Assembly (NCBI GenBank): GCA_002239105.1
Contig: MPNQ01000001.1
Coordinates: forward strand, 205,318-269,317
Direction: 5' to 3'
From: a marine group bacterium Sva0996 bin134
GTDB taxonomy: Bacteria; Actinomycetota; Acidimicrobiia; Acidimicrobiales; Bin134
DNA: 64,000 nucleotides
In this document: positions 56,570 through 64,000 of the stretch, piece by piece
How the letters are laid out: the number at the start of each line of letters is the position of its first letter
Numbering within the stretch: position 1 is the first letter of the stretch
Made by a program: the position numbers and the translations under genes
The notes under the pieces: generated by a model
The model's input: the letters and a program-made list of their open reading frames with translations, nothing else
Told to the model about the DNA's origin: nothing
Databases searched by the model: none

Positions 56570-57574
56570 ATGCCGCTCACTCCCTCAGACGAATACCTCC
56601 ACACCCCGCCGCCGGATGCCGACGCCCTGTGGAGCGACAACTTCTGGTTCTCGGTGTGCGACCGGGAAGCCGACGTGTACGGCATCAACCACATCCACGC
56701 CAGCCTTTCGCACGGGTATCTGCGGGCCAGCGCGTTCTATGTGATCGACGGCGTGCCGGTGCAGTGGGGTTCTCGCCAGCCACTTGAGGCTGAGCTTGAA
56801 TTCTCAGTTTTGGGCGATGGCCGGGTGTCGTACTCCGTGGAAGAGCCGTTTGCCCGCTACCGGTGGCAGCTCGACGCCCCTCGCTTCGGCTTCGACCTGA
56901 CCTTTGAGGATCGCTTCGGGGTATTCGACTACAACGACTGCTTCGGGGGGAACCCGCTGGGGGCCTATGAGGGCTATGGCGGCCACTATGAGCAGGCGCT
57001 GGAGTGCCGGGGCGAGTTTGAGGCTCGGGGCGGGCCTCGGGCGGGGGAACGCCGGGCCATCGAGTGCTGGTCGCACCGGGACCACTCTTGGACCCATCGG
57101 TTTGAGCGGCCCGGCCCTTGGGATGTGCGCCATCGCCGCACCCAGGCTGAGTCGTGGGGCCACTTCTGGCCGTCGGTGCAGCTTCCCGACCGGCATCTGA
57201 ACTCATTCGGGTGGATGAGCCCTACGCAGCCCTTGCCCGACGATGCTCCGTCGGTTGGAGGCTGGATCGGCGATGCCGATGGCACCCGTGCGTTGCGGTC
57301 GGCTACTTGTGTGCCCCGCTTGGAGGAAGACCAGCGCACCGCCATGGCCTTCGATATGACCTTCGAGACGACCGACGGCGAGATGCTCACTGTCCGTACC
57401 GGCCGCAAGCACGCCCACACCCGCAACGGCCTTATGCGGGACGAAAACGATGCTGAAGTTCGGCTGGACTGCCACGAGCCGTTCTTCGACTTCGAAGTGC
57501 TGGAGACCGGCGAGCGGGGCTACGGGGTGGTGGAGTACTCGATCCACCCGCCTTGGCCCCGATATCGGTATTGA
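56570..57574 (+). CDS. CrtC/DUF7064-7065-like beta-rich protein
   Basis: About 334 residues, beta-rich, with an ordered series of aromatic strand motifs: WSDNFWFSVCDREADVYGIN near the start, HRDHSWTHRFERPGPWDVRH in the middle and HAHTRNGLMRDENDAE near the end. This layout fits the hydroxyneurosporene-hydratase-like fold seen in proteins annotated with DUF7064/7065. It is divergent from a P450 and followed by an LLM oxidoreductase, a context suggesting steroid/terpenoid modification. No catalytic residue can be assigned with confidence. Confidence 0.6.
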   Translation: MPLTPSDEYLHTPPPDADALWSDNFWFSVCDREADVYGINHIHASLSHGYLRASAFYVIDGVPVQWGSRQPLEAELEFSVLGDGRVSYSVEEPFARYRWQLDAPRFGFDLTFEDRFGVFDYNDCFGGNPLGAYEGYGGHYEQALECRGEFEARGGPRAGERRAIECWSHRDHSWTHRFERPGPWDVRHRRTQAESWGHFWPSVQLPDRHLNSFGWMSPTQPLPDDAPSVGGWIGDADGTRALRSATCVPRLEEDQRTAMAFDMTFETTDGEMLTVRTGRKHAHTRNGLMRDENDAEVRLDCHEPFFDFEVLETGERGYGVVEYSIHPPWPRYRY

Positions 57575-57616
57575 GCTGGTCATGAGTGCCGCCTTCAGTG
57601 GATTGGCTTTGCGCTC

Positions 57617-58510
57617 ATGAAGTGGGGCATCCACCTGCCCCAGCTTGGCCGGGCTGCCTCTTTGGATCTGCTGGTTGAGATAGCCAAGCGGGCCGAGGCT
57701 GCCGGCTTCCACGATGTGTGGACCGCCGACCACGTGGCCGTGCCGGTCGATTTGGAGGGGATGCCTTCGTTCTTCCCCGAGCCGGTGCCGCTGTTGTCTG
57801 CGGTGGCCGCTCACACCCAGCGGGTAGGGCTTGGGACATCAGTGCTGATCCCCGCCTATCGGAACCCCACGCAGTTCGCCAAGCAATGGGCCACCCTCGA
57901 CTGGCTAGCCCCGGGCCGCACCATCTTGGGCGTAGGGGCTGGCTGGCTGGAGCCCGAATTCGAGGCCTGCGGTGTGCCTATGGTGCACCGGGCCCAGCGC
58001 CTAGACGACTACATCGCCGGCTGGCGGGCCGCCTGGTCGGGGGCTACTGAATTCGACAGCGAGCACTTCAGCTTCACCGGCGTGCGTATCAACCCCCAGC
58101 CCGCGAAGCCGATCCCCATCTGGATCGGTGGCTCGTCCCCCGGAGCCCTCCGCCGAGCGGCCCGCTGCGACGGCTGGATGGGCACCTGGGCCCCACCCGA
58201 GGTTTTTGCCGAGCGCCTGGAGGTGCTTCGAGCCGAACAGAACCGCCTCGGTCGCTCTCCCGAAGACACCACCATCTCCATCCACATGGAGCTCCGCCTC
58301 GGCGACCCACTAGACAGCGCTGGCCGCTGGTCCGTGGTCGGTGACGGCTACGGCGACCGGGAAATGGTGATCGGCAACGTCGACCACGTTGCTGAGACGC
58401 TGGCCCCCTACATCGACGCCGGCCTCGAACACGTGCTCCTCGTCCCCCTGGCCCTCTCCCCCGAAGAGTGGCGCCATCATGTCGATGAGCTGGCTGGCTT
58501 GATCGGCTAG
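57617..58510 (+). CDS. LLM-class flavin/F420-dependent oxidoreductase
   Basis: A 297-residue luciferase-like monooxygenase fold. Signatures are MKWGIHLPQLGRAASLDLLV, GFHDVWTADHVAVP, LGVGAGWLEPEFEACGV and PIPIWIGGSSPGALRRAAR. Such proteins in actinobacteria usually use coenzyme F420, occasionally FMN; the cofactor cannot be told apart here. It follows the CrtC-like gene by 42 bases, so they may be co-transcribed. Confidence 0.87.
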   Translation: MKWGIHLPQLGRAASLDLLVEIAKRAEAAGFHDVWTADHVAVPVDLEGMPSFFPEPVPLLSAVAAHTQRVGLGTSVLIPAYRNPTQFAKQWATLDWLAPGRTILGVGAGWLEPEFEACGVPMVHRAQRLDDYIAGWRAAWSGATEFDSEHFSFTGVRINPQPAKPIPIWIGGSSPGALRRAARCDGWMGTWAPPEVFAERLEVLRAEQNRLGRSPEDTTISIHMELRLGDPLDSAGRWSVVGDGYGDREMVIGNVDHVAETLAPYIDAGLEHVLLVPLALSPEEWRHHVDELAGLIG

Positions 58511-58540
58511 TTCCAGTCTATTGATAGGCAGAATGGGCGG

Positions 58541-59200
58541 ATGTCGATCAGCATCGGGAAGAGTCTCCATATTGCGGACGTCGTCCGAGTTGCTACAGAA
58601 ATAGGGGAAATGGGGACGGCCGTCAGGATCGGCATCGACGGCCCGGGTGCTTCTGGGAAGAGCACGCTTGCTGCCGGACTTGCCGAGGCCTTGCCCGAGG
58701 GGGTTCTTGTCGAAGGGGATGACTTCTACAGGCCTGAGTCAGATTCCAGCAGGTCTGAAATTGAAATTGCCGGCTTGTTCGACATCCAGCGTCTCGCGTC
58801 TCAAGTGCTCATCCCCCATACCAAGAACAGGGATCTTCATTACCAGCGCTACGACTGGGAGTCTGAGGCACTTGGAGATTGGGTGAACGAACCCAGCGGG
58901 GTGCCGCTCATTGTTGAAGGTGTCTATTCGACTCATGAGGCGCTGCGAGATTTCTACGACTTGAGAATCTGGGTCACCGCTCGGCGGGCCGTTCGCTTGT
59001 CTCGGGGGATGGCCCGCGACGGAGAGGAAGCGAGGGGCAGGTGGGTAGACGTCTGGATGCCAGCAGAAGATCGCTATGTCGCAGAGCAGGCGCCGCCTGA
59101 CCATGCCCACCTAGTGCTAGATGGCACCGGAGCCATCACTCGTCAGGGCGACGAGGTTTCATACATGGTTGCTGGAGGTTTGCTCTCACAAGCGCCGTAG
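58541..59200 (+). CDS. Uridine-kinase-like P-loop kinase
   Basis: A 219-residue P-loop protein with Walker A GIDGPGASGKST (about 32-43), an early acidic site LVEGDDFYRP and VEGVYSTHEALRDFYDLRIW, resembling the uridine-kinase/phosphoribulokinase family. A lid-like Arg segment (RRAVRLSRGMARDGEEARG) follows. The substrate is unknown; ATG 58541 is the first start, with an alternative at MGTAVRIG about 58610. It is convergent with the HNH gene. Confidence 0.75.
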   Translation: MSISIGKSLHIADVVRVATEIGEMGTAVRIGIDGPGASGKSTLAAGLAEALPEGVLVEGDDFYRPESDSSRSEIEIAGLFDIQRLASQVLIPHTKNRDLHYQRYDWESEALGDWVNEPSGVPLIVEGVYSTHEALRDFYDLRIWVTARRAVRLSRGMARDGEEARGRWVDVWMPAEDRYVAEQAPPDHAHLVLDGTGAITRQGDEVSYMVAGGLLSQAP

Positions 59201-59214
59201 TCAACAAGACGCTT

Positions 59215-60381
59215 TCAGCGTCTGGGTGGTGGCTCGGGGGGTTGTTGCCAGGGGGGTCGGAGGTAGGGGCGGTTGGTGTCGGGGTGGTGTTCTACTTGCC
59301 AGTTGCGGTGGTGGGCTTTGTGGTGGCAGGGGTGGCAGAGCAGCACCAAGTTGTCTTGTTGGGTGGGTCCGCCGTGTTGCCATTCGACGATGTGGTGGGA
59401 CACGCACCATTCGGGTTCGGTCCCGCAGCCGATGCAACCTTGGTCGCGGGCGGTGATGGCGGCCCGGAGTTGGGGGCTGGGGCGGCGCTGGCGTCCCAGT
59501 GAGAGGCATTGGAGGTCGGCGTCGAAGATGCCGGTGAGGATCTCGGCGTCGCAGGCCAGTTTGCGGAACTCGCTTTGGGGAAGCGGCGTGCCGTCAGCCA
59601 GGCGGGGATTACCGAGCTGGTGGTCGATGGTGTCGAAATCAGCCAGGATCAACAGGCTGGTGGGCTGGGGCCGATCACGCTCCCCGTCGTTGGTGCGGGT
59701 CAGCAGCTCGGCGATGGCGTCGGCCCGGCGGTGGCGAGCCTCCAGTCGCTCGCGGCCTGAGGTGGCGTGCCAAGCCATGTCGGTCTTGTGGTTCAAAGCG
59801 GCGCGGATGCGCTGGGCGGTGACGGGGTCGAACAAAGCAAACAGCCGCCACATGCCGTCTTCTTGTTCGGTGAAGCTGGCCATGCGGGCCTTTTGCTGGC
59901 GCTCTAGGCGCTTGGCGCCCTCTGGGTCACCGGCGAGCTCGTCTTGGTGCTCTCGCACTGTTCGCCGCAACTGCTCAGGCGTCTCGCACTCGGCCGCGGC
60001 CACCATCTTGTCCTCGTCCATCGGCCCTGCCTGAGCGGCCGTGCCCAGAATGCGGGCGTGCTCGGTGGTGATCCGGCTATCAGCTAGAGCTCCCCGGGCA
60101 GCCGGCAGTGCTTCAAGCTGCTCGGCCTCGCGCATGGTCCGCTGAGCCTGCTGGCCCGACTGGCGCAACTCGGCCTTGAGCGTGTTGGCGGTGTCATAGG
60201 GGCTGGTGCGCCGCTTCTTCTCCGCCACCGCCTCTGCCAGAAATCCGTCCAACTGATTCCGAGCCCGCCCAATCAACCGCAACCGCAAATCCAGCAAAGC
60301 ATCATCCAACCCCGCAACATCCACCGCGTCGACATACACCCCAGCTACGGCCTTTTCCCTGGTCAGAACCCCAGATTCCAT
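59215..60381 (-). CDS. DUF222/13E12-type HNH endonuclease-domain protein (copy 2)
   Basis: A 388-residue paralogue of the protein at 14301-15572, only distantly alike in sequence but same plan: helical DUF222 region (about 1-270) and C-terminal HNH domain with CIGCGTEPEWCVSHHIVEW, then GGPTQQDNLVLLCHPCHHKAHH. The tail is Pro/Arg-rich. Start ATG 60381 is set by the conserved promoter just upstream. It is divergent from the large DNA methyltransferase gene. Confidence 0.83.
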   Translation of the reverse strand: MESGVLTREKAVAGVYVDAVDVAGLDDALLDLRLRLIGRARNQLDGFLAEAVAEKKRRTSPYDTANTLKAELRQSGQQAQRTMREAEQLEALPAARGALADSRITTEHARILGTAAQAGPMDEDKMVAAAECETPEQLRRTVREHQDELAGDPEGAKRLERQQKARMASFTEQEDGMWRLFALFDPVTAQRIRAALNHKTDMAWHATSGRERLEARHRRADAIAELLTRTNDGERDRPQPTSLLILADFDTIDHQLGNPRLADGTPLPQSEFRKLACDAEILTGIFDADLQCLSLGRQRRPSPQLRAAITARDQGCIGCGTEPEWCVSHHIVEWQHGGPTQQDNLVLLCHPCHHKAHHRNWQVEHHPDTNRPYLRPPWQQPPEPPPRR

Positions 60382-60416
60382 GCCTTTAAGCTTATCGGTG
60401 CCTGTGACACTATCTA
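60379..60416 (-). promoter_or_regulatory. Conserved leaderless-type promoter of DUF222-HNH gene 2
   Basis: On the minus strand: TAGAT (60416-60412), TGTCAC (60409-60404), CCG, TAAGCTT (60394-60388), six bases, ATG (60381-60379). It has the same words and spacings as 14266-14303, including six bases between CTT and ATG, while the protein sequences they precede are strongly diverged. Confidence 0.6.
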
Positions 60417-60434
60417 TTGATACTTATAGAACAG

Positions 60435-60463
60435 TTGTCTTAACTACATAGATTCGCCATAAT
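60435..60463 (+). promoter_or_regulatory. Probable promoter of the methyltransferase gene
   Basis: TTGTCT (60435-60440), 17 bases, CATAAT (60458-60463). The -10 is 5/6 and the -35 4/6 to consensus. The ATG of the methylase is at 60500, leaving a short leader. Confidence 0.4.
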
Positions 60464-60499
60464 CGGGCGCGGTCATTGGGCCACAGGGGGCGGCGGCAA

Positions 60500-63400
60500 A
60501 TGCCAATTGACGATTTTCTCGTAGACCGGGACCCCACAACTTGGTCGGCACCGGCGGGGTTTCCATTGTCGCTGACGCCCGCGGGGGTTTTCGTCCAGGA
60601 GGCTCCCAGTGGGCTGGAGGTGACGCTGGTTCGGGCGTCAAGCAAACCCCGGACCACTGACCTCCGCGATGGGTGGTCGAAGCGACGGGCCGGGCGGGCC
60701 AGTCCGGTGCTGCTGGTGGCGTTCTACCCCACTGACGAGGGCCAGCGAGTGTCGTTGTGCGGGCCGGTTGGAGAGCCGCCGGTGGTTCACCACGACATCG
60801 AGGTGTCACAGGCCGAGCGTCTGGCCGATGTGGCACTAGAAGAGCCCAGCCATCATGCCGCCACTCGCTTCTTGTTGGCGGCCATGCCCGAGTTGGAATC
60901 CCCCTTTCCGGGGCTGCGCAACGTCGGACTGTTGGCCACCCAAGAGCTCAAAGCCGGAGTGCCCGAACGGAGAGATTGGGCGGAAGCCACCCGCCATGCC
61001 CTGCCTCTGTTGGGTCGTCGGGGCCGCCGACTGGTAGAGGGGCTCGGATTTCACGTCCAATCGCTGGCCACCAACGCCTCCATGCTCACCATCGGCGGCC
61101 GCAATCACGCCGTGGCCGTGTTTTGCGACGAAGACGAACCCTTTGAGGCGCCGTCGAGTCGGTTCGACAGCACGTCGCCGGTGTCTCGGGCGCTGGCTCT
61201 GGCCTATGAGCATCGGGTGGATTGGGTGATCCTCACCCGATCGTCCGAGATCAGGCTCTACGCCGCTCGCAACGACACCGGTGTCGGGCGGAAGGGCCGA
61301 GCCGAGACCTTCGTCGAGCTGAATCTGTCGTTGGTGCCCAACCACTTGGCTGGCTACCTCCACCTGCTGTTCTCAGCCGATGCCCTGGCCGACAAAGGCA
61401 CCCTTGAACAGATTCTCGAGCGGTCGAACGACTTTGTCGCCGAGTTGGCCGTGCGACTCCGCGAGCGGGTGTATCACCAAACAGTGCCGGCCCTGGCCCG
61501 TGCGGTTGCTGCCCGGCTGTCTCAAGATCGCCACGGCGACGAGCTGAGCGAGGCCGATCTGGCCGATGCTTACGAGCAGGTCATGGTGATCTTGTTCCGG
61601 CTGCTGTTTGTGGCCTACGCCGAGGACAAAGACCTGCTGCCCTACCGCACCAACGGTCGCTATGCCGAGCACTCCCTGTCGCACATCGCCCGGCTGCTCG
61701 CCGGTGATCGGCGCCAAGGCCGGGCCGATTACGACGAGCGGGCCACCGACCTGTGGGACGACGTGAACCAGCTTTGGAATGCGGTCAACCACGGCAACCG
61801 CGACTGGGGCGTGCCCGCCTACAACGGCGGTTTGTTCTCCGCTGATCCCGAGGTGAGCCCGTCGGGGGCAGCCATTGCCGACATCAAGCTCACCAACGCA
61901 GAGTTCGGCCCCGCCCTGTCGGCGGTATTGGTCGACGAGGGGCCGGAAGGTCCGGGACCGGTGGACTTCCGATCGCTGTCGGTACGGGAGTTCGGGACCA
62001 TCTACGAGGGCCTGTTGGAGTCGAAGCTGTCGGTGGCCCAAGACGACCTGGCCGTCAAGACCATCAAGGGCAAAGAGCAGTACGTGCCTGCCGCCGATGA
62101 CGACGAGGTGGAGGTGGAGGCCGGGGCGGTGTACTTCCACAACCGCTCCGGGGTGCGCAAGGCCACCGGTTCCTACTTCACCAAGCCGTTCGCCGTCGAG
62201 CACCTGCTGGACAACGCCCTTGTGCCCGCGCTCGGCGACCACATCGCCCGTCTGGACGAACTGCGGGAGCAAGGTGACGATGCCGCACTGGCCGAGGCGT
62301 TCTTCGACTTCCGCTGCGCCGACATCGCCATGGGTTCAGCCCACTTCCTGGTGGCGGCAGTCGACCGCATCGAGGCCCGCCTGTCGGCCTGGCTCACCCT
62401 CCATCCCGTTCCTGCCGTAACCGCAGAGCTCAACCGCCTGCGCACCACAGCCCTTGAGGCATTGGGAGAGCTGGCCGACGGCGTGGAGATCGAGTCGAGT
62501 AGCCTGCTGCGCCGCCAGGTAGCTCGACACTGTGTCTACGGCGTGGACAAGAACCGTGTAGCCGTCGAACTGGCCCGCCTCGCCATCTGGGTCCACACCT
62601 TCGTCCCCGGCCTGCCCCTGTCGTTCCTCGACCACAACCTCATCCAAGGCGACAGCCTCACGGGAGTGGCCTCTGCTGAAGATGCAGCCGCTGCGGTGAC
62701 TCCGAAAGGAAGCAAGGCCAGCCCGTCTTTGTTTGTACACCAGTTGGAGACTCTGCTGGAGAGCTGCCAGGAGCCTTTGGCTCGTCTTGGGCGCCTCAAT
62801 GACGCTGACAAGAGCGAAATCGATGCGGCCCGGGCCGCCCATGACCAGGCCCGTGAGGCGGTCTTGCCCGCGGATGCGGTATTCGACGTGGCCACCGCGG
62901 TGCGAGCTGGAGCCATTGAGATTCAACGCGACTTCGACTTCACTCCAGAAAAGGTGGCCGTGCTGGCCGATAAGCCTGCTGTGCGAGACGCCGTGCAGCG
63001 TCTGATGCCGGTCCACTACCCGACCGCTTGGCCAGAAGTGTTCGCACGGGGAGAACGGAGCGGCTTCGACTGCCTGCTTGGCAATCCGCCGTGGGAGAAG
63101 GTGGTGGTAGATCGCGAGGTCTGGTGGGGGATGCACCTGCCCGGAGTCCGTTCGCTTCCAGTCGCTAAACGGCGAGCCCGTATTGACGCCCTAGAAGCCC
63201 AACGGCCGGACCTGTCTGCTGAGTTTGAGAGCGAAAGGGAACGAGCCGAGGCCCTCAAGCTGGTGCTGCGGGCGACGTTTCAGAATCTCGGATCGGGCCA
63301 GACCGACCTCTACAAGGCGTTTTCTTGGGCGAACCTCACTTTGTGTCGAGACGGAGGGAAGATCGGGATGGTGCTGCCCCGTTCCGCAGTGTCAGACGCA

Positions 63401-63784
63401 GGCATGGCCAACTGGCGCACCGAGATCGTGGAGGCTTCGGTTGGCCCAGATATGGGGGGGGGGGGGGGGGGCCGGGAGGGTGGGGGGGGGTTGGGTGGGG
63501 CGAGGGTGGGGGGGGGGGGGGGGTGCCCAGCCGACTACGGATATCGGTGGCCACGGTTATCAATCACAAAGGCTGGGTGTTCGAGGGCGTCCACAACTCC
63601 TACACCGTGGCGCTGCTGGCGGCCACCCGCTCCTCTCCGTCGTCACCTGCCTCAACACCAAGCAGTGGGCGTTCGATGGGGTCGACGGCCGGTACACCGT
63701 CGCACTGGTCGCAGCCCACAAGATCAATCGACGAACCGATTCTCGGGGGTGGCTTTGAGGGCGACCCTGATGAGCCTTATGTAG
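60500..63784 (+). CDS. Large Eco57I-like class I DNA adenine methyltransferase (restriction-modification/BREX-type), frame disrupted near the end
   Basis: About 1094 residues as read. The N-terminal part holds an endonuclease-like or recognition segment (RVDWVILTRSSEIRLYAARN). The methylase core has motif X-like RKATGSYFTKPFAVEHLLDN, motif I ADIAMGSAHFLVAAVDR, and the catalytic NPPW in LLGNPPWEKVVVDRE, with KIGMVLPRSAVSDAG. It is intact to 63453. Then poly-G DNA (63454-63523) encodes GGGGGGREGGGG and the downstream frame becomes nonsense; the natural sequence continues in another frame. So the true gene probably extends past 63784, and this end is unreliable. It modifies DNA (N6-adenine) and may also cleave. 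Confidence 0.8.
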   Translation: MPIDDFLVDRDPTTWSAPAGFPLSLTPAGVFVQEAPSGLEVTLVRASSKPRTTDLRDGWSKRRAGRASPVLLVAFYPTDEGQRVSLCGPVGEPPVVHHDIEVSQAERLADVALEEPSHHAATRFLLAAMPELESPFPGLRNVGLLATQELKAGVPERRDWAEATRHALPLLGRRGRRLVEGLGFHVQSLATNASMLTIGGRNHAVAVFCDEDEPFEAPSSRFDSTSPVSRALALAYEHRVDWVILTRSSEIRLYAARNDTGVGRKGRAETFVELNLSLVPNHLAGYLHLLFSADALADKGTLEQILERSNDFVAELAVRLRERVYHQTVPALARAVAARLSQDRHGDELSEADLADAYEQVMVILFRLLFVAYAEDKDLLPYRTNGRYAEHSLSHIARLLAGDRRQGRADYDERATDLWDDVNQLWNAVNHGNRDWGVPAYNGGLFSADPEVSPSGAAIADIKLTNAEFGPALSAVLVDEGPEGPGPVDFRSLSVREFGTIYEGLLESKLSVAQDDLAVKTIKGKEQYVPAADDDEVEVEAGAVYFHNRSGVRKATGSYFTKPFAVEHLLDNALVPALGDHIARLDELREQGDDAALAEAFFDFRCADIAMGSAHFLVAAVDRIEARLSAWLTLHPVPAVTAELNRLRTTALEALGELADGVEIESSSLLRRQVARHCVYGVDKNRVAVELARLAIWVHTFVPGLPLSFLDHNLIQGDSLTGVASAEDAAAAVTPKGSKASPSLFVHQLETLLESCQEPLARLGRLNDADKSEIDAARAAHDQAREAVLPADAVFDVATAVRAGAIEIQRDFDFTPEKVAVLADKPAVRDAVQRLMPVHYPTAWPEVFARGERSGFDCLLGNPPWEKVVVDREVWWGMHLPGVRSLPVAKRRARIDALEAQRPDLSAEFESERERAEALKLVLRATFQNLGSGQTDLYKAFSWANLTLCRDGGKIGMVLPRSAVSDAGMANWRTEIVEASVGPDMGGGGGGREGGGGLGGARVGGGGGCPADYGYRWPRLSITKAGCSRASTTPTPWRCWRPPAPLRRHLPQHQAVGVRWGRRPVHRRTGRSPQDQSTNRFSGVALRATLMSLM
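63454..63523 (+). repeat. Poly-G tract inside the methyltransferase gene
   Basis: Three homopolymer runs of 18, 9 and 16 G, separated by short G-rich spacers (GG-rich with single C, A or T). The stretch replaces what should be ordinary coding sequence and coincides with a reading-frame break. It could be a phase-variation tract, but the scrambled flanks make a sequencing or assembly artefact at least as likely. Confidence 0.85.
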
Positions 63785-64000
63785 CCATCTACCCCGGTCC
63801 GGCCAGTTCGCTCTCCCACTTTTGCGAAGTGGTGGACGGAAAGCCCGAGCCGATTCCGGTCTCAGAGTTCACCCGGTGGTCGAACACCGCGGCATTCCCC
63901 CAAATCCCCACCCGTCCCGCTTTCCGGGTCTGGCGCAAGATCAAGCGGCAGCCTCGCTTCGACGGTGCTGACTTGCCGTCGCGCCCAATTCCCCCCCCCA
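63523..64000 (+). pseudogene. Out-of-frame continuation of the methyltransferase gene (partial)
   Basis: In frame 1 relative to the window, open to the right edge, homologous text resumes: VATVINHKGWVFEGVHNSYT, then after a scrambled part PYVAIYPGPASSLSHF, VSEFTRWSNTAAFPQIP and FRVWRKIKRQPRFDGAD. These are typical of the region following NPPW in large Eco57I-like methylases. A similar motif occurs again in another frame (63639-63722: LNTKQWAFDGVDGRYTVALV). The last bases form a C run. The normal gene should be one continuous frame here. Confidence 0.6.

Noticed and set aside
63454..63523. Declaring the G runs a proven phase-variation switch.
   Set aside because: Three separate runs, G-rich filler, frame scrambling and a duplicated motif around them are equally or better explained by poor sequence or chimeric assembly; reads are needed.
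1..64000. tRNA, rRNA, riboswitch, transposase or phage genes.
   Set aside because: I read all gaps and found none with the needed cloverleaf, conserved core or protein motif; most gaps are too short.

Overview
The window is dense, GC-rich chromosomal DNA. It most resembles a free-living actinobacterium of the class Acidimicrobiia; this is inference from gene content, not a database match. The clues are an HspR-controlled dnaK-grpE-dnaJ-hspR operon with a HAIR-like operator, ergothioneine genes egtB/egtD, an F420-type LLM oxidoreductase, two DUF222/HNH (13E12-type) endonucleases, many GTG starts, many 4-base ATGA/GTGA overlaps, and a GlnR-like box before an amt gene. I see no tRNA, rRNA, CRISPR array or transposase.

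Layout. 1-4.5 kb: polyamine/amine catabolism (class III aminotransferase, aminobutyraldehyde dehydrogenase, two DAO-type FAD oxidases). 4.5-7.5 kb: minus-strand hydrolase, SDR and SRPBCC genes. 7.6-13.9 kb: a tightly coupled minus-strand module of DUF6361 protein, two-HKD phospholipase-D-like protein and a 1100-residue SF2 helicase. It looks like an anti-phage or DNA-processing system that I cannot match to a named one. A DUF222-HNH gene is divergent from it. 15.7-16.5 kb: phytanoyl-CoA-dioxygenase-like protein behind a duplicated upstream element. 16.5-27.2 kb: a five-gene coupled operon (lipoprotein solute receptor, MFS::LivF fusion, LivH::LivM::LivG fusion, TetR regulator, cytoplasmic GH10 glycosidase) facing a GH3 beta-glycosidase, which suggests uptake and intracellular hydrolysis of a glycoside. 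27.2-37.4 kb: PEP carboxylase, a single-chain histidine kinase/response regulator/DNA-binding protein, a membrane Fe-S (CCG-domain) oxidoreductase, Amt and phosphoglycerate mutase. 37.5-43.6 kb: the chaperone operon and egtB-egtD. 43.6-55.2 kb: a purine cluster purA-D-E-B-C-S-Q, then (after an inserted opposite-strand small gene) purL-F-M. 55.2-59.2 kb: P450, CrtC/DUF7064-like protein, LLM oxidoreductase, uridine-kinase-like P-loop protein. 59.2-64 kb: a second DUF222-HNH gene divergent from a large Eco57I-like DNA methyltransferase whose reading frame is broken by a strange poly-G region.

The most interesting points are the DUF6361-PLD-helicase module, the nearly identical upstream element (same spacing to ATG) of the two diverged DUF222-HNH genes, each beside a defence-like locus, the unusual fused transporter operon, and the poly-G/frameshift/duplicated-motif anomaly at the methylase 3' end.
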